This document shows, piece after piece, positions 1-9,494 of a stretch of 51,763 nucleotides of DNA. Position numbers and translations under genes: made by a program. The stretch lies in contig JAAEZH010000019.1 in assembly GCA_018222965.1 (NCBI GenBank), positions 45,869-97,631 of the forward strand, written 5' to 3'. The DNA is from Bacteroidota bacterium. Lineage in GTDB: Bacteria; Bacteroidota; Bacteroidia; Chitinophagales; Saprospiraceae. Below the pieces are notes generated by a model, which ran no database searches, had not been told where the DNA came from, and worked only from the letters and a program-made list of their open reading frames with translations. Numbering within the stretch: position 1 is the first letter of the stretch; every line of letters starts with the position of its first letter.

Positions 1-298
1 GATATCCCAAAGCCAGCATACGGAATGCACGGAGTGCAAAATTATCGTGGGCACTCACAAAGATCACCTCTCCCTGAAAGTTCTGGAGTTTTTCCAGAAA
101 ATCGAAGCCATTTATGCCGGGCATGATGATATCCAGAAAAATCACATCGGGATTTAGTTTGGGCATTCGCTGTAAAGCTTCCAAAGGTTCTCCTGTTTCC
201 AGCACCACTTCGATCTCGGGACAATGAGCCTGTATTTTATCTACAAGCGCCTCTCTGGCAAACTTTTCGTCGTCTATGACAATGGTTTTTAATTTCAT
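1..298 (-). CDS. LytTR-type response regulator, receiver domain (partial)
   Basis: This is the first 99 codons of a response regulator whose C-terminal part lies beyond the left edge of the window. The visible part is a CheY-like receiver domain: the acidic pair D9/D10, the phospho-acceptor D56 in VIFLDIIMPG, and a conserved FVSAHD strand end. It reads from the ATG at 298, which overlaps the stop codon of the sensor kinase gene as ATGA (295-298), so the two are almost certainly co-translated. In Bacteroidota, receivers coupled to a LytS-type kinase usually carry a LytTR DNA-binding domain; that domain is not in the window, so this part is inference. Its partner is the kinase immediately upstream. 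Confidence 0.85.
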   Translation of the reverse strand, partial: MKLKTIVIDDEKFAREALVDKIQAHCPEIEVVLETGEPLEALQRMPKLNPDVIFLDIIMPGINGFDFLEKLQNFQGEVIFVSAHDNFALRAFRMLALGY

Positions 299-3078
299 TT
301 TTCCCGGAGCTTTATGCGTATTAGTGTTCCTTTTGCCTTTTCGCCTTCCTTCAAATCTACAATTTCATAAGCTACCTCAAACTTTCCGGCATCCCGCAGG
401 GTTTTGATTCGGTGATCTACAATTCCAATACCTTTTGACTGGTGATTCCTAAAATGCGATTCCTTAATCTTTTGAGCAGCCTTTCGGCCAATACCATTAT
501 CTCTAACTTCCACCTGGAGCCCCTCCGCATCTTCTCTAAAACTCAATTGAAGTTTCTTTTGCCCTTCCTTGTGAAAGAGCCCGTGATTTATTGCATTTTC
601 CACAAAGGGTTGGACCAGCAAGCTTGGCACAGCGATAAAATCAGCAGCCAGGTCTTCTTCTACATTAAAAGAAATATCTAAATCACCTCCAAAGCGCATT
701 TTCTCAATCTCACAATACAGGCGTAGCAATTCGATCTCCTCATCAAGCATGATTTCATTTTGGTCCGACAAATCCAGGTATTTCCGTACCAGACGGGCGA
801 GGTTGGTCAGGTACTGGTCTGCTTTTTCCCGTTCCAACTTCCGGATCGCATTTTGAATGGCGGAGAAGGCATTAAATATGAAATGCGGATTCATACGAGT
901 GCGTAAAGCCTGGAGTTTCAATTCGGCCAATTGGGTTTTCACCCGCTCGCGCATTTCGGTTTCTTGTTGAATTCTCCTCAAGCGGCGATTGTTAAAATAC
1001 CAGAAGAACAGTATAAGTAGAAGTGAAAGGATCAGATACAATTCCCAGCGCCAGTACCAGGGAGGAACTATGCTAAAGGTCAGGGATTCTTCATCCGAGC
1101 GATTTCCAAAAACATCTCTTGCTTTGACCCGAAAAACATAATCGTCCGGAGCCAGGCTCGGGAATAATACATTTCGATCTTCCGTGCGGTGCCAAATGGT
1201 ATCCACCGGCCAGAGCTGGTATTCATATTCTATCTCCCCCAAACTTGGGATGGACAACAATTTATAATTAAATCGTATACTGTTTTGCCGGTAGGGAATT
1301 TGGGTATTTGCTTCGATTTGTATACCGTTTTGCTCCATCCACAATTCGCTAAGTCCAACTTCAAATTTTGGGCTGGTCATATCTTCATGCCCAAATATGT
1401 ATAATCCGTTATTGGTAACCAGGTGTAAGCTGTCGGGATCGACTTCCAGACTGTTTACTTTCTCGATTCCCAGGCTGTTGTAAAAGTGGAATCGCTCAAA
1501 ATTTCGATTGGGTTCCGACAGATCCTTTCGAAACACAAGATTCGCCGTAAGGCCATATAAATACGGCCTTGAATAACTCATCTCGTAAATCCGGGTGTCA
1601 AATTGATCCAGTTTTATCAGGCGACTGCCGTCGAATGAAAAAATTCCCCCGTTGGCACCGGCAATGATTAAATACTTGTCTTCCACATTCAGCAGGTCCG
1701 CAATGGGACCAATCAGAACATCGGCGGATAAATGCAGGGGCGCCATCTCCTCCTCCATTTTAAACAATCCATTATTAGATCCCGCCAGGATCTGATTTTG
1801 AAACTGCTCGACACAGGATATATTCGCGCCCGGATACCCGATAAAATAGTGCTTACTTCTTGTAAAATCTATGGGAAGCAGGCTTCCGTTGCGGATTACC
1901 CAGCAAACCGAATCCACCATCAGGACATCCCGAAATAGAAAGGTGTTATTGAATGGCTGGCCATTTGTATTAATAAAGTCATCCCTACTACCGTCATAAA
2001 GGATTCGGGCTGTCGCCGGATGCACGACAAAATATTCATCAAATAACAGAACATCGTCCTTTGTTTTAAAGACGTTGTTCTGTAAAAAATTAAAGGAGGC
2101 TCCAATGGTGGATACGGGCAGATCTAATCGATGCAAACTGTCTTTATCTGTTTTCCAAAAGCGGTTTTCTTCATCGATCAATATTTTACTTCCAGCTATG
2201 CCCTTCCCTATCAGCCGGAAGCCCTTTCCGGGAAATCGATGTCGGGCAAACTGCCTGACTTTCCGAAAGATCACCCCACTGGAGAAAGTGCAGATAACTG
2301 CCAGGTCTCCAATAATCAGCGTACGTGTTGGAGCAACTCCCTGTAAATCCGTTCGATAGTCCAGACTAAGTTGCTTTTTGACCAGATCGTAGATAGCTGT
2401 TCCGCCAGCGTGATCCAAATACACTTTGCCTTCTAGTAAATAGGGCGCGTGTAGCTCGGATACTGCTAAACCGGTCAAGGTGGTTTGCGTACTTCCCGAC
2501 CTGGAATGATGAATTAACAATTCGCGTTCCGGGAATATCCATATGGAGTCGCTGCTCGTAAACTGTTGATATTCTTTGCGATCAGACGACTGCTGGAAAA
2601 ATCCGTCAGAGATTCCTTCCAATGAATTTGGCATTGGTTTTACCCCGTCCACATCTACTTTACAGGTAAAATCATCCTTCGTGACTGTATAGCCATTCTC
2701 CGTAAGGGAAAGCATCCCAGGCACCATTTTATCAGGATACATCCCATCAACCGTTTGAATTTGTCCGTCTTCCAGGTACTGATGAGGGCCTGTGGAGCCA
2801 AACAACCAGATTCGCTTGTCGGCATCTTCATACATGAACCAAATATCCCGATTTACAAGACCTTCTACCTCTCCAAAATTGGTAAAAGAATAGCCGTCAA
2901 AGCGGGAGATGCCATTATCAGTATAGAAATACAAGTATCCCTTATGATCCTGTAACACCCCATACACATGATTGGAAGGCAGGCCATCATCGACTGTAAA
3001 CTGTACATAATCTACAACCTGTGCAGGCATATTTAAGGCAGCTAAAAGGCATAATAAGTTTAGGTGGTATTTAATCAC
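295..3078 (-). CDS. Reg_prop/Y_Y_Y sensor histidine kinase, LytS type
   Basis: Membrane-bound sensor kinase of about 927 residues. The periplasmic part starts with a two-component-regulator propeller segment (DGLPSNHVYGVLQDHKGYLY and following blades) and ends with a Y_Y_Y domain just before a single membrane span at about residues 670-692. The cytoplasmic part is a His_kinase (LytS/YehU) domain with the phospho-acceptor H732 in MNPHFIFN, followed by an HATPase_c domain (VQPFVENAINHGL, VRDNGIG). The frame is open up to a TTG at 3171, but I chose the GTG at 3078 because it starts a good signal peptide (IKYHLNLLCLLAALNMPAQ), whereas the longer version has a hydrophilic extension. It overlaps the response regulator by 4 nt. 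The ligand is unknown. Confidence 0.9.
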   Translation of the reverse strand: MIKYHLNLLCLLAALNMPAQVVDYVQFTVDDGLPSNHVYGVLQDHKGYLYFYTDNGISRFDGYSFTNFGEVEGLVNRDIWFMYEDADKRIWLFGSTGPHQYLEDGQIQTVDGMYPDKMVPGMLSLTENGYTVTKDDFTCKVDVDGVKPMPNSLEGISDGFFQQSSDRKEYQQFTSSDSIWIFPERELLIHHSRSGSTQTTLTGLAVSELHAPYLLEGKVYLDHAGGTAIYDLVKKQLSLDYRTDLQGVAPTRTLIIGDLAVICTFSSGVIFRKVRQFARHRFPGKGFRLIGKGIAGSKILIDEENRFWKTDKDSLHRLDLPVSTIGASFNFLQNNVFKTKDDVLLFDEYFVVHPATARILYDGSRDDFINTNGQPFNNTFLFRDVLMVDSVCWVIRNGSLLPIDFTRSKHYFIGYPGANISCVEQFQNQILAGSNNGLFKMEEEMAPLHLSADVLIGPIADLLNVEDKYLIIAGANGGIFSFDGSRLIKLDQFDTRIYEMSYSRPYLYGLTANLVFRKDLSEPNRNFERFHFYNSLGIEKVNSLEVDPDSLHLVTNNGLYIFGHEDMTSPKFEVGLSELWMEQNGIQIEANTQIPYRQNSIRFNYKLLSIPSLGEIEYEYQLWPVDTIWHRTEDRNVLFPSLAPDDYVFRVKARDVFGNRSDEESLTFSIVPPWYWRWELYLILSLLLILFFWYFNNRRLRRIQQETEMRERVKTQLAELKLQALRTRMNPHFIFNAFSAIQNAIRKLEREKADQYLTNLARLVRKYLDLSDQNEIMLDEEIELLRLYCEIEKMRFGGDLDISFNVEEDLAADFIAVPSLLVQPFVENAINHGLFHKEGQKKLQLSFREDAEGLQVEVRDNGIGRKAAQKIKESHFRNHQSKGIGIVDHRIKTLRDAGKFEVAYEIVDLKEGEKAKGTLIRIKLREK

Positions 3079-3294
3079 GTTAGGCCTTGATTTCCATTCA
3101 TTTAGACAAAAGGACCACTCATCCTCTTTTCCGACCACTCCTCTATTTCTCTCCCTTTCGGGGAATGGCAACGGATATCTTAAATGTAAAATTAAAATCG
3201 GAAAACGCTAAATGTAAAACGCCTGCCTTTCAGGGCGGCAATTGAAAAATCGAGAACATACTAACACCACATTTGAATTTTTAAAAACCGATCG

Positions 3295-6024
3295 ATGAAA
3301 AAGTCACTTTTTACACTCTTACTCCTATTAAGCAGCTTCTGGGCCTATGGGACATTTCCCAATGGCGATTTTGAGCAGCATTCCTGTCAGTCAGGCTGTA
3401 CCAATCCTTTAAGCTGCGCGCCGGGCTGGGTTGCCAATTCCGGTAATCCACAGATTCTATATTTTGGTTCCACTTGTGAAGGTCCGGTTTGTTCCGGGTT
3501 TTACAGCCTTTACCTGAGTCAAAGTCAGGGCTTTTTTTCCAATGTGAGAACCTCTAATCCATTTTTCGGAGCGGATTATATCGTACCTGCCGTAATTCTG
3601 GATGCTGCCGTACTATCCAGCAGTGCAACCGGTACCGGTAAAATTCAGGTATTTGGAAAAAACACGAATGGAAGTGAAGTATTGCTGGCGGAATCTGAAT
3701 GCATCCCTGCTTCCAACCTATCCTGTCAGCAAATGGTGATCCCATTACCCAATGCAGTTGCTGATTATCCCGGACTGGTATTTCAAATATACGACTGTTC
3801 CGGGCAGGGAAATATCGGAGGCGTTATCGACAATCTGGAGGTTTGCGACCTTTTTCAGCTAAATACCACTACCCCGGAATGTGATCTGGTTTGTTTTGAA
3901 ATTGAAGATGATCCTTGCGGCGTAGATTTGAGCAGCCAAATTGTCGACGCACAAATCCTGGTTTTCGAGGATCCAAATGACAATGAACCACTCTTTGACA
4001 TATTATTTGGAGAACCGACTTGTATCCAAATAGAACCAGGCGAGGCTATCAATTTCTCCATGCTCTATATTATGGAAACCAACAATCAGCAACTGTATAA
4101 AATTGAAAGGCCCTTTAGCTGGACCCAGCCTGCTGCGCCACAAACCACTGCCGAATTTATAATTACGGATTATACTGGTGAGGCGGATAGTATTTTCTGC
4201 GCCGGGGAATCCATATATTTTCAGAATACCACTACTTCCGATGAGGCGGAATGGTTTATTCAGATATGCATGCGGGATATTGACGATCCAACTTCCAATT
4301 ATCCCTGCCTCGAATGGAATAGCATTGTACCAGCCGGCCAATGGATGCAGGGAGAAGTTCCTGACAATCCAATTGATCTACTCACCGAAGTTTGGCAACA
4401 AGGGCACCCGGACTGGGAGTTTTGGGCCGGATACCAATACACCGTTGGGCTGGCTGTGCGAAACCTTCCCTGTGAAACATGGGTATCACACGATGTTACT
4501 TTCATCGTTACGGACTGTGAGGTGGATGCCAGCTTTGCGGTCACTCAAATAGACAGTTGTACCTATTGTTTCCATCCTACAGGAATAAATTCTGACTGTG
4601 TAGACTATTTTATTTACAACTGGGACTTCGGAGACGGACATACAGAAACGCGCACAGTTGCCGACACCGTTTGTCATACCTATGAAGCAGATGGAAATTA
4701 CAATGTCGTTTTAACACTGGAAGGATTTGCCTCAGATCCTTATGGAGACCCGGCTCCGATTGCCTGTGATATGGACATCGATTCCTTCCTGGTTTGTCCA
4801 CATCAATGTGATCCTGAACCAGAATGTTTCTGCGAAATCACAAACAATGGCTTTAACTTCTTTTCTGATGGTTGTGCGGGGGTCATTCAAATTGAAGAGG
4901 CCACCCCAAATGAATGCACCGAAATTGTTGCTTATATAGTGGACTGGGATGATGACGTACAAGAATATTTACCACAGGAAATCCAGGGAAACATTAATTA
5001 TCTTTTTGATTCAGGCGGACAAAAAAATATATGCTTATCAGTTGTTGGAGTAAACACAGTTACCGGGGATACCTGCACGCAAACAATCTGCGACACATTC
5101 CAGGTCAACTGCGACCCCTGTCTTTGCGACGTCACAAACAATGGCTTTAACTTCTTTTCTGATGGTTGCGCAGGAGTGATGCAACTTTCCGAAGCGACCT
5201 CCAATGAATGTACAGAAATCTTAACCTACATTATAGACTGGGAGGATAGTCAGGATGTAATTGCCTCTGAAGATTTTGAGCCAACAGCATTTTTCACCTT
5301 TGAGGAAGGCGGAACAAAAACGATTTGCCTTACGGTTATTGGTGAGCAGGTAATCAGTGGGGATACCTGTTCTCAGACAATCTGCGACACATTCCAGGTC
5401 AACTGCGACCCGGAACCCTGTACTTGCGGGGTACAAAACAACGGGTATAATTTTTCTACAGATGGATGTGCTTTAAGCCTGTTCCCTAATCTATCAACAG
5501 CCAACGAGTGTACTGTAATGGATTCTCTGGTTATTGATTGGGGAATAGAAGGAGTTGACCCTATAACGGTAAGCCCCAATACTCAAAACATAAATCAGAC
5601 CTACCCTGAAAGTGGCAATTATCCGGTTTGTACCATTATTTATGGCCACAATCCACAAACTGGAGAGGTATGTTCAGATTGGTTCTGTTTTATCATCCCC
5701 TTTGAATGTTCCGGCAACGGAAATGGGAATGGGTCCGGAGATTCCAATTCAGGAGAACTAAACAACGGCATTTACACTACTCATAAACCCACATTCTTCC
5801 ATCCCAACCCGGCCAAAGACTGGCTCTACTTAGATGAGGAAGTACTGGCCAATTATGCAAACGGAAGCATTTTGATCTACAATGCTACCGGCCAATTGTT
5901 GCTGAATAAACAACTACAGGGACAAAGCGAACTCGACATTAGCTCGCTTCCCCCCGGCATGTATTACATCGGCATCAAAACAGCTGAGGGCATACAAGCA
6001 GTAGAAAAATTAATTAAAGAGTAA
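3295..6024 (+). CDS. Secreted PKD-domain protein with Cys-rich repeats and T9SS sorting domain
   Basis: A 909-residue exported protein. A signal peptide (MKKSLFTLLLLLSSFWAYG) is followed by a Cys-containing N-terminal region that could be a carbohydrate-binding-like beta domain. A PKD domain follows at about 415-485 (NWDFGDGH at about 442). Then come three tandem repeats of about 98 residues starting near 512, 609 and 709, each beginning with a C-x-C pair and a NNGFNFFSDGC-like motif. After a Gly/Asn/Ser linker at about 805-820, the C-terminal ~80 residues are a type A T9SS sorting domain (FHPNPAKDWLY ... GMYYIGIKTAEG ... KLIKE). It is therefore likely exported by T9SS and anchored or released at the cell surface. 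The first two repeats share long identical DNA stretches. Function beyond surface display is not known. Confidence 0.85.
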   Translation: MKKSLFTLLLLLSSFWAYGTFPNGDFEQHSCQSGCTNPLSCAPGWVANSGNPQILYFGSTCEGPVCSGFYSLYLSQSQGFFSNVRTSNPFFGADYIVPAVILDAAVLSSSATGTGKIQVFGKNTNGSEVLLAESECIPASNLSCQQMVIPLPNAVADYPGLVFQIYDCSGQGNIGGVIDNLEVCDLFQLNTTTPECDLVCFEIEDDPCGVDLSSQIVDAQILVFEDPNDNEPLFDILFGEPTCIQIEPGEAINFSMLYIMETNNQQLYKIERPFSWTQPAAPQTTAEFIITDYTGEADSIFCAGESIYFQNTTTSDEAEWFIQICMRDIDDPTSNYPCLEWNSIVPAGQWMQGEVPDNPIDLLTEVWQQGHPDWEFWAGYQYTVGLAVRNLPCETWVSHDVTFIVTDCEVDASFAVTQIDSCTYCFHPTGINSDCVDYFIYNWDFGDGHTETRTVADTVCHTYEADGNYNVVLTLEGFASDPYGDPAPIACDMDIDSFLVCPHQCDPEPECFCEITNNGFNFFSDGCAGVIQIEEATPNECTEIVAYIVDWDDDVQEYLPQEIQGNINYLFDSGGQKNICLSVVGVNTVTGDTCTQTICDTFQVNCDPCLCDVTNNGFNFFSDGCAGVMQLSEATSNECTEILTYIIDWEDSQDVIASEDFEPTAFFTFEEGGTKTICLTVIGEQVISGDTCSQTICDTFQVNCDPEPCTCGVQNNGYNFSTDGCALSLFPNLSTANECTVMDSLVIDWGIEGVDPITVSPNTQNINQTYPESGNYPVCTIIYGHNPQTGEVCSDWFCFIIPFECSGNGNGNGSGDSNSGELNNGIYTTHKPTFFHPNPAKDWLYLDEEVLANYANGSILIYNATGQLLLNKQLQGQSELDISSLPPGMYYIGIKTAEGIQAVEKLIKE
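4838..5411 (+). repeat. Exact internal DNA repeats within the Cys-rich repeat modules
   Basis: A 37-bp segment at 4838-4874 recurs identically at 5132-5168, and a 35-bp segment at 5083-5117 recurs identically at 5377-5411. Both pairs are separated by exactly 294 bp (98 codons), so they mark in-frame duplicated modules. The third protein repeat is recognisable in sequence but has lost the nucleotide identity at its start. Confidence 0.9.
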
Positions 6025-6042
6025 TTAATCAACTTTAAAGAG

Positions 6043-6079
6043 AAAATCCCGATTCCAGTACCGCTGAAATCGGGATTTT
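6043..6079. terminator. Bidirectional intrinsic terminator between the PKD protein and alaS
   Basis: A perfect 12-bp inverted repeat, AAAATCCCGATT (6043-6054) with AATCGGGATTTT (6068-6079), has A/T runs on both sides. It sits between two convergent genes and can serve both. Confidence 0.85.
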
Positions 6080-6082
6080 CAT

Positions 6083-8707
6083 TTATCCGAATAGCTCCTT
6101 TGCTGCATCTATGGCAGCTTGAAGCCCGTCCGGATTCTTTCCTCCGGCAGAAGCAAAGAAGGGTTGTCCGCCGCCGCCGCCCTGGATGTGTTTGGCCAGA
6201 TCGCGGATGGCTTTGCCAGCGTGTAAATCGCTGCTTTCTGTTAACGAGCGCGAAATATTGATCATCAGCTGAGGCTTGTCATTTACTGCCGCACCCAGTA
6301 CTATTACTGCCGGACTGATCTCTTCCTCCAACTGAAACACCAGATTCTTTAGAGCCGCTCCATCAGAGATGGGAACTACTGCTGTCAGCAATTTGTAATC
6401 GCCTTTATCTTCGGCCGCTTTGATCAGATCGTCTTTGATAGATCCAGCCTGCTCTGCCTGAAGTTTTTCGATTTCCTTCTTGAGGTTTTTGTTTTCCTCT
6501 TGAAGGGCCGCTACCTGACGAGCCGGATGTTGTGCGTTTTTAAACAGCTGACGAATAGCATCCAGTTCATCCATTTGACTGCGCAGGTAAGCCTCTGCTT
6601 TGGTACCGGTTACCGCTTCAATACGACGAATGCCGGATGCCACAGAGCTTTCTGATACGATCTTAAACTGTCCGATCTCTCCGGTAGCTTCCACGTGTGT
6701 CCCGCCACAAAGTTCCCGGCTGAAGTTCTCGTCGAACGTAATCACCCGCACTTTGTCGCCGTATTTTTCTCCAAAGAGCATCATCGCTCCGGATTCTTTC
6801 GCCTGATCAATCGGCACATCGCGATCTTCTTCCAGGATGATGTTGTCGCGGATCTTATCATTGACCATCGCTTCGATAGCCCGAATCTCCTGATCCTCCA
6901 CTTTTTGAAAGTGAGAAAAGTCAAAACGCAGGCGATTATCGTCTACATCCTGTCCTTTTTGGAGCGCGTGCTCTCCCAGGATCTCATGCAGCGCGGCATG
7001 CATCAGGTGGGTAGCGGTATGATTTCGTTCGATATCTACTCTTCTGGCGGAATCTACCTCTGCAAGCACTTCCCACTCGATGTTTTCCGGTAATTTTTCG
7101 GTGATGTGAACGATCAGGTCGTTTTCTTTTTGGGTATCCACTACCCGCACCATTTCATTTCCGAAATGCAGAACGCCCTGATCACCGGCTTGCCCACCAC
7201 TTTCACCATAGAAAGGCGTGCGATCGAGCACGATTTGATAGCGATCTCCGCGCTTGTCTTTTACCTGGCGGTATTTGAGCACTTTGGCATCTTCGACTAC
7301 CAGTTCGTCATAACCCAAAAATTGAACTTCTTCATCCGGCACCACCTCTGTCCAATCACCTACTGCTTTTTTCGCGTCGGCGCGCGAACGTTCCTTCTGC
7401 TCCTGTAAGGCCTTTTCAAAGCCTGACTCATCAATGGTGAGTCCTTTTTCGGAAGCGATCAGGCGAGTCAGGTCAATTGGGAATCCGAAAGTATCGTAAA
7501 GCTCGAAAGCATCCTGTCCACTGATCTGGTTATTAGGCGTATCCAACTGCTCGAAGCGGCTCAATCCGTTATCAAGCGTATTCAGGAATGTACGCTCCTC
7601 TCCTTCTATGACTTTGGCAACCTGATCCTTTTGCGCGACCAACTCCGGGAAAACATCGCCAAAATAATCCGCTAATAAAGGCACCAGTGAATAGAGTAAT
7701 GGCTCCTGCACTTCCAGAAAGGAATAATAGTAACGCACCGCTCGTCGCAAAATCCGACGGATCACATAACCCGCTCCGTTATTGGAAGGCAGCTGGCCAT
7801 CCGCAATAGCGAAACTAACCGCACGGATGTGGTCAACCACTACCCGCATGGCTATGTCGGTATAGGCATCATCGGCATAGCTTGCGGTATATTTTTTACC
7901 ACTTACCCGCGCCACCTCCTGAATGAATGGAGAGAATACATCTGTATCGTAATTGGAGGTTTTGCCCTGAAGCGCCATACACAGCCGCTCAAAGCCCATA
8001 CCGGTATCAATATGCCTGGCAGGCAGGTTTTCCAAACTGCCATCGGCTTTCCGGTTGTATTGAATGAAAACCAGGTTCCAGATCTCCACCACCAAAGGAT
8101 CATCCATATTTACCAGATCCCGGGCATCGCTTTCTTTACGAGCCGCTTCCGGACGCAGATCGTAATGGATTTCGGAGCAGGGTCCGCAGGGACCTGTATC
8201 TCCCATTTCCCAAAAGTTGGCCTTTTTATTAAAATACACAGTCCGGTCTGCCGGAATGTGTTTTTTCCAGAATGCTACCGCTTCTTCGTCTGGCCCCAGA
8301 TTCTCGTCTTTATCGCCTTCAAAGACCGTAATGTACAAACGCTCTTTATCCAGCCCATAAACATCGGTAAGCAACTCCCAGGCCCAATCAATGGCTTCCT
8401 GCTTAAAATAATCCCCGATCGACCAGTTGCCCAGCATTTCAAACATGGTATGGTGGTAGCTGTCGCGGCCCACCTCTTCCAGGTCGTTGTGCTTACCAGA
8501 TACACGCAAACACTTTTGCGTATCGGTAATTCGCGGATTATCGGGAGTCTTATTGCCTAAAAAGAAGTCTTTAAACTGATTCATACCGGCATTGGTAAAC
8601 ATCAGCGTTGGGTCGTTCTTATTGACCATGGGTGCGGAAGGCACCACTTTATGGCCTTTGGAAGCAAAAAATTCTAGAAACTGTTTCCGTATTTCTCTGG
8701 AAGTCAT
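6083..8707 (-). CDS. alaS: Alanine--tRNA ligase
   Basis: Full-length AlaRS of 874 residues, the usual size. It charges tRNA(Ala) in the cytoplasm and edits mischarged Ser/Gly. The N-terminal class II catalytic domain starts TSREIRKQFLEFFASKGHK with the motif TNAGMNQFKD. The editing domain carries the zinc-binding HTATH at about 560-564 and CGGTH at about 665-669. A coiled coil follows (ALQEENKNLKKEIEKLQAE), and the C-terminal DHHA1 domain has the glycine-rich GGGGGQPFFASAGG. The ATG at 8707 gives the canonical N-terminus. A TACCTTTG promoter element lies about 30 nt upstream. It is convergent with the PKD protein and divergent from the M23 peptidase. Confidence 0.98.
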   Translation of the reverse strand: MTSREIRKQFLEFFASKGHKVVPSAPMVNKNDPTLMFTNAGMNQFKDFFLGNKTPDNPRITDTQKCLRVSGKHNDLEEVGRDSYHHTMFEMLGNWSIGDYFKQEAIDWAWELLTDVYGLDKERLYITVFEGDKDENLGPDEEAVAFWKKHIPADRTVYFNKKANFWEMGDTGPCGPCSEIHYDLRPEAARKESDARDLVNMDDPLVVEIWNLVFIQYNRKADGSLENLPARHIDTGMGFERLCMALQGKTSNYDTDVFSPFIQEVARVSGKKYTASYADDAYTDIAMRVVVDHIRAVSFAIADGQLPSNNGAGYVIRRILRRAVRYYYSFLEVQEPLLYSLVPLLADYFGDVFPELVAQKDQVAKVIEGEERTFLNTLDNGLSRFEQLDTPNNQISGQDAFELYDTFGFPIDLTRLIASEKGLTIDESGFEKALQEQKERSRADAKKAVGDWTEVVPDEEVQFLGYDELVVEDAKVLKYRQVKDKRGDRYQIVLDRTPFYGESGGQAGDQGVLHFGNEMVRVVDTQKENDLIVHITEKLPENIEWEVLAEVDSARRVDIERNHTATHLMHAALHEILGEHALQKGQDVDDNRLRFDFSHFQKVEDQEIRAIEAMVNDKIRDNIILEEDRDVPIDQAKESGAMMLFGEKYGDKVRVITFDENFSRELCGGTHVEATGEIGQFKIVSESSVASGIRRIEAVTGTKAEAYLRSQMDELDAIRQLFKNAQHPARQVAALQEENKNLKKEIEKLQAEQAGSIKDDLIKAAEDKGDYKLLTAVVPISDGAALKNLVFQLEEEISPAVIVLGAAVNDKPQLMINISRSLTESSDLHAGKAIRDLAKHIQGGGGGQPFFASAGGKNPDGLQAAIDAAKELFG

Positions 8708-8738
8708 AGTAAAACCTGGTTTTCGAAAAAAACTCCCG

Positions 8739-8746
8739 CAAAGGTA
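8739..8746 (-). promoter_or_regulatory. -7 element of the alaS promoter
   Basis: On the minus strand this reads TACCTTTG, a perfect match to the Bacteroidota -7 consensus TAnnTTTG, giving a leader of roughly 25 nt before the alaS ATG. I do not see a clean TTG at the expected -33 spacing. Confidence 0.5.
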
Positions 8747-8838
8747 AGTAAGGCGTTTTTATCTAGCTGTAAAGAAGCTCACTATTTTTTAGCAATATGA
8801 TTACGGGCCATCAACCAGTGGCTGTTGCTCTAGCATTC

Positions 8839-9110
8839 GGGGAGTTTATTTATTCGCCTTTCGGCGAATGTTTTTGGGGAGAGTACCGCCCTTCAGCGGT
8901 ACGGGGAGTTGCTCGTTTGCTCCTGCGTCGCAACCTTGCGGGGAGATTGACCAGCCTCTTTACCTGCTATTCCTAATTCTCTCCCCGCAACATCTGCCAA
9001 AGGCGGAGGGTGCAACTCCCCTCTTCTGCCGCTGGCAGAAGACTCCCCCGACGACATTACTGACGAAACCGGCTGAAAGCCGGATTTGTCAGTAATGAGG
9101 AGAACTCCCC
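8839..9110. repeat. Four-tier nested palindromic element
   Basis: Four GGGGAG words (8839, 8876, 8903, 8940) are followed by four CTCCCC words (8981, 9016, 9043, 9105) in mirror order. The pairs extend to GGGGAGTT/AACTCCCC (outermost), GGGGAGTTGC/GCAACTCCCC (third) and TTGCGGGGAGA/TCTCCCCGCAA (innermost, 11 bp). Between the tiers each arm carries its own hairpin: ATTCGCC/GGCGAAT (8852-8869), GTACCGC/GCGGTAC (8883-8902), TTCTGCC/GGCAGAA (9024-9040) and a long TTACTGAC...GTCAGTAA hairpin (9057-9095). No protein-coding function is credible here. It lies in the spacer between divergent alaS and the M23 peptidase. Confidence 0.85.
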
Positions 9111-9214
9111 AACAAAGAGGCTACATCACCCATTTTGTCAGCCCCCTTCATCACAATAGATTGTCATGAGATAGTTAAAAAAGACAAATGATTATGTAAT
9201 AATTACACGAATAT

Positions 9215-9352
9215 GCATCTTTGCAGCCGCCTGAATGAGCGCCCGGATCGGGCTATCATTCGACCCCATCAAAGCCCAACTGCTGCATTCCGGCAGGCTT
9301 ATACCGTAAAATAATGCCCAACTACCTAACTCTCAATGAGTTATTTTTTTGG
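9215..9352 (+). ncRNA. Candidate short RNA ending in an intrinsic terminator (tentative)
   Basis: The segment contains a nested hairpin, GAATGA ... TCATTC around GCCCG/CGGGC (about 9233-9261), and ends with AACTC/GAGTT followed by A and seven T residues (about 9331-9352). The real promoter of the downstream M23 gene starts only after this terminator. A possible -7 element (CATCTTTG, one mismatch) precedes it, but no -33 element is visible. It could equally be the remains of an attenuator or a terminated readthrough transcript. Confidence 0.3.
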
Positions 9353-9387
9353 TCGATTATTTTGGAATTCAGCTTTGAGGTGCTATT

Positions 9388-9420
9388 TTTGGGGGCTAAG
9401 GGAGGAAAAATCTAAGTTTG
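9388..9420 (+). promoter_or_regulatory. Promoter of the M23 peptidase gene
   Basis: TTTG at 9388-9391 and TAAGTTTG at 9413-9420 are separated by 21 bp, matching the Bacteroidota primary-sigma consensus. The predicted leader is about 65-70 nt. Confidence 0.65.
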
Positions 9421-9494
9421 TAACTCCGTGTTATTGGTATTAGACTAACTAGAAAGAGTACAGGTTTAGCATTTACTGACCGAACTAATCACTC

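Noticed and set aside
4838-5411. A CRISPR-like array in the repeats of the PKD protein
   Set aside because: The repeats are few, in frame, 98 codons apart and encode protein modules.
7829-8560. A 243-codon open frame on the plus strand
   Set aside because: It is antisense to the well-conserved catalytic part of alaS and shows no domain of its own.
8868-9095. A 75-codon open frame on the plus strand
   Set aside because: It lies wholly inside the nested palindrome; its translation is low in complexity and follows the hairpins, so it is not a gene.
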